Shown here: positions 1 through 8,333 of the stretch, piece after piece
Layout of the letters: the number at the start of each line of letters is the position of its first letter
Numbering within the stretch: position 1 is the stretch's first letter
From: Oscillospiraceae bacterium MB24-C1
Lineage (GTDB): Bacteria > Bacillota > Clostridia > Oscillospirales > Ruminococcaceae
Length of the DNA: 64,000 nucleotides
Direction: 5' to 3'
NCBI GenBank assembly: GCA_030913685.1
Contig: CP133187.1
Coordinates: 1,981,001-2,045,000 of the forward strand
Program-made: the position numbers and the translations under genes
The notes under the pieces: model-generated
The model's database searches: none
What the model saw: only the letters and a program-made list of their open reading frames with translations
Told to the model about the DNA's origin: nothing

Positions 1-484
1 CGCCGGCAAAATTTTTAGGCTCATATGAAACGATGAATGCATTTGGCGCAATTTTTTTCAAAAGTGCTAGCAGTAGCTTTTCGTTGCTACGCTTGGCGAG
101 CACCTGCAGCACCAGTCGGTCGCCGTCGCGGCCCTGTGCATGCCATGCGGTTACGCCGTACCCCTCTCCACGTAGCAGGTTGGGCAGATTACAATCGGCA
201 GAGTTGACTATCACCTGCACATTGACATATCCCAGCGCAAGGCGTTGTTCAAGGCGGCTACCAATATAAACACCTATGCCATAACCGGTGCAGTAGGCAA
301 TAATATTTAGTGGGCTGGTCAGATTTTTTAATACCATTGTTAATCCCAGCAGATAGATTCCCACTTCGACAACAGAAAGGAGAGCGGCCGGCAACCGCTG
401 CCCTTTGATTACTAAAATCGTGCGTAATGTGTTGAGCGAAACATAGACGATATTGATTCCGATAATGCTAAGGACGAGTGCCAT
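1..484 (-). CDS. UPF0316 (DUF2179/DUF5698) membrane protein, 3' end outside window
   Basis: Reading leftwards from an ATG at 484 behind AAAAAGGAGG, the frame stays open to the window edge, giving about 161 residues without a stop. The protein begins MALVLSIIGINIVYVSLNTL and has two or three hydrophobic segments in its first 85 residues, including a YCTGYGIGVYIGSRLE stretch. A soluble alpha/beta part follows and ends at the edge in FIVSYEPKNFAG. This layout, with the G-Y-x-x-G-x-x-x-G-x-x-x-E pattern after the last membrane helix, matches the UPF0316 family (B. subtilis YebE type), whose function is not known. The family is about 170-190 residues long, so only the C-terminal tip should be missing. 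The product is an integral membrane protein with a cytoplasmic DUF2179-like domain. Confidence 0.75.
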   Translation of the reverse strand, partial: MALVLSIIGINIVYVSLNTLRTILVIKGQRLPAALLSVVEVGIYLLGLTMVLKNLTSPLNIIAYCTGYGIGVYIGSRLEQRLALGYVNVQVIVNSADCNLPNLLRGEGYGVTAWHAQGRDGDRLVLQVLAKRSNEKLLLALLKKIAPNAFIVSYEPKNFAG

Positions 485-740
485 GAGATGCCTCCTTTTT
501 AGTCGTGCCCAGGTAAGTGGACAGGTAAATACAGTTCTTTTAATGGTATTGCGCAGGCCTTATAAATTAAAAGCTCTAACCATAACATATGATGCATAAC
601 TGTTGGCGAAAAGTCAATTAAAATATCAAAATTATAAGAGGGGGTTACATTTTAGGCATTTCTTTGCTAATATTGTAGATAGAAAGCTAAAAGCGTCGGG
701 GGGACGCCCCGGCACAGACAAAAATTGTGAGGTGGTATTT

Positions 741-1097
741 ATGGATTTAAAAGAAATTATGCAGCAGCACAACTTTGTTGTAGTGGGCGATACCCTAAAT
801 CAAGAAAAATATGCCTATAAAATTAAAAAAGGACTTCAAGAGAAGGGGTATAAGGTTCAGGCGGTTGGCAAAGAGCTAGCTTCAATCAATGATGTAGAAG
901 GCGAGATCGACATTCTTGACTTATGCATAAATCCAGTAAAAGGGCTGCAGCTTATTAAAGAGAACAAAAAGACGTTTAAGAGTATTGTTATTCAGCCCGG
1001 CGCTGAAAGCGATCCGCTGAAAAGCTATTTGGATGAAAATAACCTGCCCTACATTGAGAGCTGTCTACTAGTAGGACTTAAATTGCACGCAAAATAA
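741..1097 (+). CDS. Small CoA-binding-fold protein
   Basis: This is a 118-residue Rossmann-like protein. The start is set at ATG 741 because GAGGTGG lies 5 bases upstream and homology-like sequence begins there; the frame extends back to 603 but that part looks non-coding. Visible motifs are FVVVGDTLNQEKYAYKI near residues 12-28, ILDLCINP near 58-65, IVIQPGAES near 83-91 and ESCLLVGLKL at the end. This is the pattern of the stand-alone CoA_binding_2 family (YccU-like), where P-G-A/S-x-S/D and a conserved Cys close the nucleotide pocket. The ligand is not established. The gene stands alone between a divergent membrane protein and a strong terminator at 1144-1171. Confidence 0.75.
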   Translation: MDLKEIMQQHNFVVVGDTLNQEKYAYKIKKGLQEKGYKVQAVGKELASINDVEGEIDILDLCINPVKGLQLIKENKKTFKSIVIQPGAESDPLKSYLDENNLPYIESCLLVGLKLHAK

Positions 1098-1143
1098 AAC
1101 GACAAAGCCGTTTAAAAGGCGCGAAACTTAACAGTGCGAATAT

Positions 1144-1171
1144 GACAGGCCGCCACTAATGGCGGCCTGTC
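1144..1171 (+). terminator. Terminator after the CoA-binding gene
   Basis: A perfect 12-bp stem (GACAGGCCGCCA / TGGCGGCCTGTC) with loop CTAA starts 46 bases after the stop codon and is followed by TGCTTATTT. The T-tract is weak but the stem is long and GC-rich. Confidence 0.75.
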
Positions 1172-1251
1172 TGCTTATTTGGAAGGTTACAGCGAAAGCT
1201 TAAAAGGTAGATATACCTGCCGAGGGTAGGCTTTTACCCTAGAAAAACCGA

Positions 1252-1263
1252 CCCCGTCAGGGG
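1252..1263 (-). terminator. Possible terminator of the DUF255 gene
   Basis: Read on the minus strand this is CCCC-TGAC-GGGG followed after four bases by TTTTT. It lies 84 bases past the stop of the leftward gene. The stem is short but GC-only. The surrounding 1200-1310 segment has other small hairpins (GGTA/TACC at 1206, GGGTA/TACCC at 1224, TTCC/GGAA at 1286) that I cannot assign. Confidence 0.4.
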
Positions 1264-1346
1264 GGGCTGCCCTACATGTGGCATGTTCCGCTGTGGAATT
1301 TAAGGAGTACCATGACGTCTGACGGCGCGAAGCAAGAAAAGGGACG

Positions 1347-3368
1347 TCACAATTTTAAAAGCAGGTTTTTCAGCTCAGCCAAAGAGTAAACCGGGGCAGC
1401 GCAGGCTTTATTGCGGCACAGGTAATATGCGCAGCCCTGCTCTGGTAGCGGGTAATCAGCAGTAAAGGGGGCGACTTGTTCCAGTGCATGCTGATTCGAA
1501 ATTGTTTTGACTAATACAGTTAAATTCCAAACGGGGGTTTCACGTAAAAAACCCAAAATCCCCTCTGTACCGTTTTCATCCGCCGCGGTACAGATAAGCT
1601 CTTGCCCTGGAAACAGTGCAGTCATTAAAGCCAGCAGGGAGACACAATGCCCTGCGGGATACTCTGACAGTGCACCACAGACAAACCTGAGCTGTCGGTC
1701 GGCTGCTTGTTGCCATTTTGCTTCGCCGGTCAAGGCCGCTATGCGGCATAAAACGAGGGCAGCCACCGAGTTTCCAGAAGGCAGCGCCCCGTCATAAATC
1801 TCTTTGGTACGAGCAATCAGCTGCTCTGCGTCCGAAGCGCTGCGGTAAAACCCGCCGTTGGTATCATCTGAAAACAAGGTCAGCATCTGTTCCGTCGTCG
1901 TTATCGCCGCAGATAGATAACCGGCATCGAATGTCGCCTGATACAGCGCCAGAAGCGCTAAGGCGTAAAAAGCGTAGTCATCCAGTTGACCGTCGTGGGC
2001 AGATTCTCCATCGCGCCAGCGCAAGCGTAGTCGACCATTCGCATCGGTTAAATACTTTGTAATAAAATGTTGGGCTTTTATTGCAGCATTTAGATACTTC
2101 GCTTCATTCAGCAGCCATCCAGCGCGGGCAAGTGCGGCGATCATCAGCCCGTTCCACGCGGTAAGCACTTTATCATCCTTGTGAAGACTTACGCGGGACA
2201 GCCGATAATCGTACAATTTTCGGGATAAATATTCTATTTGACCGTCGCTTTCTTCAAAGCGGCGGTTTTCTATAAGGTTTAAAATGCTTAGACCCTCAAA
2301 ATTACCCTGCTTGGTTACACCAAACCATTCACAAAAGCGTTTGCCGTCTGCTTCACCTAAAACGCTGATAATTTCTTCGGGCGAAAAGACGTAATATTTA
2401 CCCTCGACCCCGTCGCTGTCAGCGTCCTGGCCGCAGTAAAAACCGCCCTGTGTGTCGGTCAGCTCACGCAAAACATAGTCAAGCGTTCTCGTGACGACAG
2501 TTTTGCACAGTGCCTTTCCGGTCATTTGATAGGCTTCAAGATAAGCGCAAGATAGCAGTGCATTATCATAGAGCATCTTTTCAAAGTGGGGGACCAGCCA
2601 TTTTTCGTCGGTGGAATAGCGCGAAAAGCCGCCGCCGATGTGATCAAACATTCCGCCACGGTACATTTGCGCCAGGGTGTGTAACGCCATTTTATTCGCA
2701 CTTTCATCGTCTAAAAGCACCGAGTAGCGCAACAAGAACAATAGATTGTGCGCCGTGGGGAACTTGGGCGCAGAGCCAAAACCGCCCCAGCGGGAATCGT
2801 AACCGCGTTTAAACTGTTCAAAGGCACGTGTCAGCAGCGCTTTATCAGGGTCGCCCGGTTGTGCACTTTGCTCCTGAGATTGCAGCAATAAAACAATCTG
2901 CTCACCGGACTTTAACAACAACTCTCGCCCAGTATGCCACTGCTGCATAACGGCAGCGAGTAAGTCCATCAGGCCCGGCATGCCATACCGGCTATTTTTT
3001 GGTAGGTAGGTACCGGCCCAAAACGGCTTTTGCTCCGGTGTCAGCATCACGGTCAGTGGCCACCCGCCTGAGCCGGTGAGCGCCTGACAGACAGACATAT
3101 ATACCGCATCAACGTCAGGGCGTTCTTCGCGGTCGACTTTAATGCTGATAAAATCGCGGTTTAGAATTGCCGCCACTTCTGCGTCCTCAAACGACTCATG
3201 CGCCATAACATGGCACCAATGACAGGTGGAATAGCCAATGGAAAGAAAAACCGGCTTATCCTCAGACTTGGCCTTGTCAAAAGCCACTTTGCCCCAGGGA
3301 TACCAGTCTACAGGATTATTTACGTGCTGCAGCAAATAGGGAGATTTTTCAGATTTTAAATGATTCAT
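1347..3368 (-). CDS. Thioredoxin-domain DUF255 protein (YyaL/SPATA20-like)
   Basis: This 673-residue protein has the full length of the YyaL family. Residues 1-165 form a thioredoxin-like domain: [18 protein letters not shown] near the N terminus, the redox pair C-H-W-C at 49-52 inside [14 protein letters not shown], and [16 protein letters not shown] near 101-116 in the cis-proline region. The rest is an (alpha/alpha)6 barrel-like part with [44 protein letters not shown] (shown in part) and [14 protein letters not shown], resembling N-acylglucosamine 2-epimerases. The precise substrate of the family is unknown; a role in protein or thiol redox is inferred. The start is an ATG behind AAGGTGG. 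It is convergent with the small CoA-binding gene and divergent from the redox block at 3627, so it may share that theme. Confidence 0.88.
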   Translation of the reverse strand: MNHLKSEKSPYLLQHVNNPVDWYPWGKVAFDKAKSEDKPVFLSIGYSTCHWCHVMAHESFEDAEVAAILNRDFISIKVDREERPDVDAVYMSVCQALTGSGGWPLTVMLTPEQKPFWAGTYLPKNSRYGMPGLMDLLAAVMQQWHTGRELLLKSGEQIVLLLQSQEQSAQPGDPDKALLTRAFEQFKRGYDSRWGGFGSAPKFPTAHNLLFLLRYSVLLDDESANKMALHTLAQMYRGGMFDHIGGGFSRYSTDEKWLVPHFEKMLYDNALLSCAYLEAYQMTGKALCKTVVTRTLDYVLRELTDTQGGFYCGQDADSDGVEGKYYVFSPEEIISVLGEADGKRFCEWFGVTKQGNFEGLSILNLIENRRFEESDGQIEYLSRKLYDYRLSRVSLHKDDKVLTAWNGLMIAALARAGWLLNEAKYLNAAIKAQHFITKYLTDANGRLRLRWRDGESAHDGQLDDYAFYALALLALYQATFDAGYLSAAITTTEQMLTLFSDDTNGGFYRSASDAEQLIARTKEIYDGALPSGNSVAALVLCRIAALTGEAKWQQAADRQLRFVCGALSEYPAGHCVSLLALMTALFPGQELICTAADENGTEGILGFLRETPVWNLTVLVKTISNQHALEQVAPFTADYPLPEQGCAYYLCRNKACAAPVYSLAELKNLLLKL

Positions 3369-3554
3369 GTGTTTTATCCACCTTCTATTAAACTAAGCCA
3401 AAAAATTTATTGTTTTCAGGGTTCCCAATTCAAGAGTAAATAAGCGGTGTATAAACTGTTTTCCATCACATAGCAGTATTTTTAAGAAAGTTAAAGCTTC
3501 GTTTGCAATAGAATGTTTCATGTGTGTTACATGCGGCAAGATTGCGGACTCATA

Positions 3555-3569
3555 TGTGATTGAGTCACA
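3555..3569 (+). promoter_or_regulatory. CRP/FNR-type operator at class II position, promoter of ferredoxin pair
   Basis: TGTGATTGAGTCACA is a 15-bp inverted repeat with half-sites TGTGA/TCACA separated by five bases. Its centre (3562) is 29 bp before the first base of a consensus -10, TATAAT at 3591-3596. No good -35 box is present. With a start near 3603 the site centres close to -41, the usual place for a CRP/FNR activator that overlaps -35. The spacing of five bases differs from the six of E. coli CRP sites. A near copy sits at 4438-4452 with the same geometry. Confidence 0.65.
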
Positions 3570-3590
3570 GAAAATGAATTTTAAGTCTGT

Positions 3591-3596
3591 TATAAT
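3591..3596 (+). promoter_or_regulatory. -10 element of the ferredoxin/NapH-like promoter
   Basis: TATAAT, 31 bases before the TTG start at 3627. The -35 region is occupied by the inverted repeat at 3555-3569 instead of a TTGACA-like box, as in activator-dependent promoters. Confidence 0.6.
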
Positions 3597-3626
3597 GCCG
3601 TTATAAAATGGAGGAGGGTATACGTT

Positions 3627-3827
3627 TTGAACAAAGCAAAAAAGAAGGCGACGATAGACCAGAACGCCTGCGTTGCCTGTGGCTGTTGCGTTGGGGCGTG
3701 TCCGATTGGGGCGGTCAGGATTTTTAAAGGCAGTTTTGCCGTCATAGATGAAAGCAAGTGTGTAGGCTGCGGTAAATGTGCAAAGGCCTGTCCGGCCTCT
3801 GTAATTAAGATTGAGGTGAGAGAATGA
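3627..3827 (+). CDS. Dicluster 2[4Fe-4S] ferredoxin
   Basis: A 66-residue electron carrier of the bacterial 8Fe ferredoxin type. Two C-x2-C-x2-C-x3-C-P motifs are complete: C15, C18, C21, C25 and C45, C48, C51, C55, each followed by proline. Extra Cys20 sits beside the first cluster. The start is TTG at 3627, eight bases after GAGGAGGG; no ATG in this frame would include the first cluster. The stop overlaps the next gene in an ATGA, so the ferredoxin and the NapH-like membrane protein are translationally coupled and probably function as an electron-transfer pair. The promoter carries the CRP/FNR-like repeat. Confidence 0.93.
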   Translation: MNKAKKKATIDQNACVACGCCVGACPIGAVRIFKGSFAVIDESKCVGCGKCAKACPASVIKIEVRE

Positions 3828-4420
3828 AGAGCAACCAAAAGCATTGGTATCAATATCTGTGGGTGTTTTCCGCCATTTACATCGTCATGGGTTTTTTTAA
3901 TATTCTATTTGCCTGGATAGGGTTACTGTGCTTTTTTATTCCGCTGATTATTTCAATTGCGACGGGACACAAAAGTTATTGTAACAAATATTGCGGGCGT
4001 GGCCAACTCTTTGACCTGTTGGGTAATCAGCTTGGTTTTTCACGCAAAAAGGATATTCCAGCCTGGATGAAAAGCAAATGGTTTCGCTACGGATTTCTAG
4101 CCTTTTTTATGACAATGTTTTTTAACATGCTAAATGTCACCTATCTAGTATTCTCGGGCGCGAGCAGCATGCGTCAGGTAGTCACACTCTTGTGGACGAT
4201 TAAGCTGCCGTGGCACTGGGCCTACACCGCGAATGTGGCGCCTTGGGTGGCGCAGTTTGCATTTGGGTTTTACAGCGTCATGCTCACCTCCACTGTGCTC
4301 GGGCTGATTACAATGCTGCTTTATAAACCGCGTTCATGGTGTGTCTACTGCCCGATGGGTACCATGACCCAAATGATTTGTAAGGCCAAGTGTCAAAACG
4401 ATAAAATGGTCAAAATTTAA
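3824..4420 (+). CDS. NapH/polyferredoxin-like membrane protein with Cys clusters
   Basis: A 198-residue integral membrane protein with about four hydrophobic helices (residues 12-45, 82-105, 138-160 and the region before the C-terminal motif). Two cytoplasmic-looking cysteine clusters are visible: CNKYC at 53-57 and C-V-Y-C-P-M-G at 173-179, followed by C186 and C190. The latter resembles the lone C-x2-C-P...C motifs of the NapH/NosR/RnfB-like 4Fe-4S membrane proteins. I infer that it links a soluble ferredoxin, encoded just upstream with an ATGA overlap, to a membrane redox partner or quinone. The acceptor is unknown. It is shorter than NapH (about 280 residues) and seems to be a reduced form. 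The operon ends before the separate promoter of thioredoxin at 4474. Confidence 0.75.
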   Translation: MKSNQKHWYQYLWVFSAIYIVMGFFNILFAWIGLLCFFIPLIISIATGHKSYCNKYCGRGQLFDLLGNQLGFSRKKDIPAWMKSKWFRYGFLAFFMTMFFNMLNVTYLVFSGASSMRQVVTLLWTIKLPWHWAYTANVAPWVAQFAFGFYSVMLTSTVLGLITMLLYKPRSWCVYCPMGTMTQMICKAKCQNDKMVKI

Positions 4421-4437
4421 AATATGTCATATCGTTT

Positions 4438-4452
4438 TGTGATTGAGTTACA
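4438..4452 (+). promoter_or_regulatory. CRP/FNR-type operator at class II position, thioredoxin promoter
   Basis: TGTGATTGAGTTACA differs by one base from the repeat at 3555. Its centre (4445) is again 29 bp before the first base of the -10, here TATACT at 4474-4479. The bases after it (GAAAAATG against GAAAATG) are also alike, so the two promoters are near copies of one design. Confidence 0.65.
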
Positions 4453-4473
4453 GAAAAATGCTAAAGCGATGGA

Positions 4474-4479
4474 TATACT
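4474..4479 (+). promoter_or_regulatory. -10 element of the thioredoxin promoter
   Basis: TATACT, followed by a roughly 40-base leader to the ATG at 4523. There is no -35 consensus; the CRP/FNR-like repeat takes its place. Confidence 0.55.
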
Positions 4480-4522
4480 ATGAACATAACAACAACTACA
4501 ACCGCTAAAAGGAGAGATTATA

Positions 4523-4834
4523 ATGGCAGTTTTAAAGGTAACAAAAGAAAATTTCAATTCGGAAGTTCTCCAGTCGGATAAGCCGGTACTCATTGATTTT
4601 TGGGCAACTTGGTGCGGCCCGTGCAGAATGCTTTCTCCGGTGGTGGACGAAATTGCTCAGGAGACCGATGCCGCTAAAATTTGCAAGGTCAATGTCGATG
4701 AGCAGCCTGAGCTGGCACGGCAGTTTCAGGTTATGAGCATTCCGACGCTCGTCCTCGTCAAGGATGGCAAGGTAGTCCAGCAGTCGGTTGGCGTTAAGCC
4801 CAAGGCTTCAATTTTAAACATGCTGAATGTATAA
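4523..4834 (+). CDS. trxA: Thioredoxin
   Basis: At 103 residues this is a full-length thioredoxin. The active site is W30-C31-G-P-C34 in FWATWCGPCRM. The cis-proline loop is SIPT near residues 75-78, and the buried Asp before the active site is in LIDFWA. It reduces protein disulfides in the cytoplasm using a thioredoxin reductase not encoded here. The start is an ATG nine bases after AAAAGGAGAG. It has its own promoter with the CRP/FNR-like repeat, and the CoA-disulfide reductase fusion follows after a hairpin at 4845-4883, so the two are probably partly co-transcribed. Confidence 0.95.
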   Translation: MAVLKVTKENFNSEVLQSDKPVLIDFWATWCGPCRMLSPVVDEIAQETDAAKICKVNVDEQPELARQFQVMSIPTLVLVKDGKVVQQSVGVKPKASILNMLNV

Positions 4835-4844
4835 ACAAGCAAAG

Positions 4845-4883
4845 ATAAACAGCGAGGGAAGACATCTTTCTCTCGCTGTTTAT
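4845..4883 (+). terminator. Hairpin between trxA and the CoA-disulfide reductase fusion
   Basis: A perfect 12-bp stem (ATAAACAGCGAG / CTCGCTGTTTAT) with further pairing inside. It is not followed by a T-tract, so it is more likely a partial terminator or an mRNA-stability element that makes trxA more abundant than the large downstream gene. Confidence 0.5.
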
Positions 4884-4908
4884 ACAGCCTGAAAGGAGAA
4901 AGGAACAA

Positions 4909-7353
4909 ATGGACAAAAGACAAAAGGTTTTGATTGTTGGCGGCGTGGCAGGCGGCGCTTCCACCGCGCCTAGACTGCGCAGGCTCGATGAGCAGGCCGA
5001 AATAATTATGTTTGAACGGGGAGAATACGTTTCGTTTGCAAACTGTGGTCTCCCTTATTATATCGGCGGAGAAATCAAAGAAAAATCGGCCCTTACCGTT
5101 CAGACACCACAAGATTTTGTCGATAAATTCGATATCGATGTGCGTGTTTTTAACGAGGTGACCGCTATTGATACCGCCAAAAAAACGGTAATGGTACAGA
5201 ACCTTCAAACCGGTAAAAGCTACGAAGAAAGCTACGACAAGCTGGTGCTTTCGATGGGGGCTGAACCGCTACATCCGCCCATTCCCGGTAGCGATTCTGA
5301 CAAGGTGTTCACGCTGCGCAATATCCCTGATACTTACAGAATAAAAGAATATATCCAAAAGCACAAGCCCAACAGTGCTGTCGTAATGGGCGGCGGTTTT
5401 ATCGGCGTTGAGATGGCTGAAAATTTGCATGCGGCAGGGCTGTGTGTAACATTGGTGGAGATGGCTGATCAGGTTATTGCGCCGATAGACCCTGACATGG
5501 CAGCCGACGTACATCGCCACATCGAGAGCAAAGGCGTACGTCTGGAGTTGGGCAACGGTGTCAAAGGCATGCGCGACGACGGATGCAAGTTGCAGATTGA
5601 GCTGGACAGAGGCAGCGTCGAAGCCGACATGCTGATCATGGCCATCGGTGTGCGGCCTGAGACTAAACTGGCCAAAGAGGCAGGTATTGCGCTAAACGCG
5701 CGCGGCGCCATTATTGTGGATGAACACATGCGCACCTCGGCGTCCGATGTTTATGCCGTGGGCGATGCTACTGAGGTAACCGACAGTGTTACAGGGCAAA
5801 AATGCTATGTTCCGCTGGCAGGCCCAGCCAACAAGCAGGGACGCATCGCGGCGGATAATATCTGTGGCATTCCCAGTGCCTATCCCGGAACACAGGGGTC
5901 TTCGATACTCAAAGTGTTTGACATGACGGTCGCTTCCACTGGCGTTAACGAAAAAACGGCGAAGCGGCTGGGACTCTCTTATGATAAAGTGTTCACCTAT
6001 TCTGGCAATCACGCAGGGTATTACCCTGGTGCTGTCAACATGGCGATTAAAACGGTTTTTGAGCCGGAGACCGGGCGCATTCTCGGTGCACAGATTGTTG
6101 GTTATGACGGCGTTGATAAGCGATGTGACGTAATGGCCACCGCTATCCGCGCCAAAATGACGGCCGAAGACCTCTGCAAGCTTGAGCTTTGCTACGCACC
6201 GCCCTTTAGCTCGGCCAAGGACCCGGTAAATATGGCGGGCTTTGTCATAGAAAACCTGCTCACCGGAAAAATGAAGCAGACCCACTGGCACGATATCAAG
6301 GCATTGCCTCGCGATGGCAGTGTGGCACTCATAGACACCCGCACGCCACTCGAATTTGAAAACGGGCACATTGAGGGCTTTGTAAACTTCCCACTTTCTC
6401 AGCTGCGTAAGCGGTTAAATGAACTGGATAAGGCAAAGCCGGTGTATGTCAACTGCCAGATCGGCCTTAAAGCATATATTGCAGCCAGAATTTTGATGCA
6501 GAACGGATTTGATGCTTATGTTGTCGCGGGCGGATTCCGTCTCTACAACTCCATTTTTGGCAAGCGCCCCCAATCCGTATCGGCAGGACAGAAATCTAAC
6601 TGCTGTCAACAGGATACCTGTAAGAGCGACGTGGTCATTGTTGACGCCTGTGGTATGTCCTGTCCGGGGCCTATCGTCAAGCTTTCTGGTGCGTTAAATA
6701 CCGCAAAAAACGGTGACGTAATCGAAATTTCAACCAGTGACCCGGCCTTCGCCAGCGACATTGAAGGTTTTTGCCGCCGGACCGGCAATGTCTTTTTGGG
6801 GCTTGAAAGCAGCAAGGGCATCAGCACCGCCAAAATTCAAAAGAGCGAAAAGCAGCAAGCGGTGGTAGCGACAGGTGAAAGCAAGGACAAGAAGAACATT
6901 ATAGTGTTTTCTGGCGATCTGGATAAAGCTATTGCCTCGTTTATTATCGCAAATGCCGCGGCAGCTATGGGCCGAAAGGTGAGTATGTTCTTTACTTTCT
7001 GGGGGCTTAATGTTTTGCGCAAAACCGAAAAGAGCAGTGTCAAAAAAGACTTTATGTCTAAGATGTTCGGCATGATGATGCCGCGTGGCAGCAAGAAGCT
7101 GGGACTTTCTAAAATGAATATGGGTGGTATGGGCGCCAAGATGATTCGAGGCGTCATGCAGAACAAAAACGTTGACAGCCTTGAAGATTTAATTAAGATG
7201 GCTCAGGATAACGGCGTTGAGCTGATCGCGTGCTCTATGAGCATGGACGTCATGGGTATTGCCAAGGAAGAGCTAATCGACGGCGTCAAGCTGGCGGGTG
7301 CAGCCGCCATGCTGGCAAACGCGGAAGAATCCGATATGTCGCTTTTCATCTGA
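4909..7353 (+). CDS. CoA-disulfide reductase / rhodanese / TusA / DsrE fusion protein
   Basis: This 814-residue fusion joins four sulfur-redox modules. Residues 1-455 are a pyridine nucleotide-disulfide oxidoreductase: FAD loop GGVAGGASTAPRLRR from residue 11, single redox cysteine C46 in FANCGLPYY, NAD(P)H loop VVMGGGFIGVEMAENL near 160, and YAVGDATEV. The single-cysteine site is that of CoA-disulfide and CoA-persulfide reductases. A rhodanese domain follows with catalytic C516 in VNCQIGLKA, a cysteine-rich linker (SNCCQQDTC), a TusA-like sulfur carrier with C-P-G-P at 585-588, and a DsrE-like domain from about 665 with C775. The parts suggest passage of sulfane sulfur from rhodanese to TusA/DsrE and reduction of persulfides at the flavin. 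The start is behind AAAGGAGAAAGG, and trxA lies upstream. Which substrate it uses in vivo is open. Confidence 0.9.
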   Translation: MDKRQKVLIVGGVAGGASTAPRLRRLDEQAEIIMFERGEYVSFANCGLPYYIGGEIKEKSALTVQTPQDFVDKFDIDVRVFNEVTAIDTAKKTVMVQNLQTGKSYEESYDKLVLSMGAEPLHPPIPGSDSDKVFTLRNIPDTYRIKEYIQKHKPNSAVVMGGGFIGVEMAENLHAAGLCVTLVEMADQVIAPIDPDMAADVHRHIESKGVRLELGNGVKGMRDDGCKLQIELDRGSVEADMLIMAIGVRPETKLAKEAGIALNARGAIIVDEHMRTSASDVYAVGDATEVTDSVTGQKCYVPLAGPANKQGRIAADNICGIPSAYPGTQGSSILKVFDMTVASTGVNEKTAKRLGLSYDKVFTYSGNHAGYYPGAVNMAIKTVFEPETGRILGAQIVGYDGVDKRCDVMATAIRAKMTAEDLCKLELCYAPPFSSAKDPVNMAGFVIENLLTGKMKQTHWHDIKALPRDGSVALIDTRTPLEFENGHIEGFVNFPLSQLRKRLNELDKAKPVYVNCQIGLKAYIAARILMQNGFDAYVVAGGFRLYNSIFGKRPQSVSAGQKSNCCQQDTCKSDVVIVDACGMSCPGPIVKLSGALNTAKNGDVIEISTSDPAFASDIEGFCRRTGNVFLGLESSKGISTAKIQKSEKQQAVVATGESKDKKNIIVFSGDLDKAIASFIIANAAAAMGRKVSMFFTFWGLNVLRKTEKSSVKKDFMSKMFGMMMPRGSKKLGLSKMNMGGMGAKMIRGVMQNKNVDSLEDLIKMAQDNGVELIACSMSMDVMGIAKEELIDGVKLAGAAAMLANAEESDMSLFI

Positions 7354-7573
7354 TGCATTTTACATCTGTGTAGGGCAAAGCTAGGGGGCGGTGGGGTAAC
7401 GCTTTCTTAAAAGCTGCGCCCCAAAGGAGAAATCAGATTCAGGCTCTTTTCCAAGGCGATCTCTCTCGTACTCAATAATTTCTACACTTTTATAAATATC
7501 AGGCGCAAGGGGCTTTTCGCCTCTGCGCCTAATATTGTTAATGGCTTGAAGTTATTACATTTTTATAGGTTTT

Positions 7574-7613
7574 AAAAAGCGTGCCGCAACAGATTGTCGC
7601 GTCACGCTTTTTT
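7574..7613. terminator. Bidirectional terminator between convergent genes
   Basis: AAAAAGCGTG and CACGCTTTTTT flank an inner region with further pairing. A-tract and T-tract on the two sides allow termination of the 4909 gene and of the leftward lipoprotein gene ending at 7629. Confidence 0.8.
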
Positions 7614-7628
7614 CAGATGTAAACGGAA

Positions 7629-8333
7629 CTATTCTTTTGTATAACCAAGCGGTAGCGCCACAAGCTGATCTGGGATATTGGGCGACAAGCCATTAATTTT
7701 TAACACGATCTCGTTGGCCTGCTCCTCGGCAATAGACTGCGTCATCCCAAGTAGTGTGTTGCCATCAAGAAAGAGTCGGACGGTCTGGTCCCCGCGCTTA
7801 TACTCTGAGCAAGGCAATGTCTCACCCAAAAAGGGGCCGTTGCTCTCGCCGACATAATGCAGTTCAGTGAAGTCTGTGTCAAAGCTATTGGCGCTCTGAG
7901 ACGCATCAATTTGTATATAACTACGCTGTGCGTCGTTAATTTGATAAACATTGTCTTCATAAATTAATGTGCGTATAGTCACCAAAACCCCCGACAGATC
8001 ACTCGAAACACTGATGGAGGAATTACTGTCGCTGACCGCAATGAGCATGGCGTTTTCAAGCTGCATGCCTTCCATTTCGATGACCACATCGCAGTCGATA
8101 TAATAAGTTCCGCTTCTGAGAATATCAGCATACCTTTCTGCGGCATTTACTGGCTGAGAAGGTGATTCATCACTCTCTGCGGGCGGGGGTTCCAACGTGG
8201 ATTGAGATTGGGTTTGGCTACTTTGAGCCGCCGATGAAGTAGGCGACGACGAAACGTTGAGATTTCTTTCACCACAAGAAGTGAAAATTAAAATAAATAT
8301 TACAATAAGTATAGAAAACTTGAGTTGTTTCAT
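7629..8333 (-). CDS. Hypothetical lipoprotein
   Basis: I do not recognise the family. The 234-residue product starts at ATG 8333 behind AAAAGGGGAAG; an upstream in-frame ATG at 8393 would add an improbable leader. Residues 1-20 form a lipoprotein signal peptide ending in IFTSC, so Cys20 should be lipidated and the protein anchored outside the membrane. A Ser/Gln/Pro-rich linker follows at about 28-65. The remaining beta-rich domain (YYIDCDVVIEMEGMQLENAM, LIYEDNVYQI, VRLFLDGNTLLGMTQ) recalls the LolA/LppX-like lipoprotein fold, where strands wrap a hydrophobic cavity, but this is only a resemblance. It is a single gene convergent with the redox fusion. Confidence 0.65.
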   Translation of the reverse strand: MKQLKFSILIVIFILIFTSCGERNLNVSSSPTSSAAQSSQTQSQSTLEPPPAESDESPSQPVNAAERYADILRSGTYYIDCDVVIEMEGMQLENAMLIAVSDSNSSISVSSDLSGVLVTIRTLIYEDNVYQINDAQRSYIQIDASQSANSFDTDFTELHYVGESNGPFLGETLPCSEYKRGDQTVRLFLDGNTLLGMTQSIAEEQANEIVLKINGLSPNIPDQLVALPLGYTKE

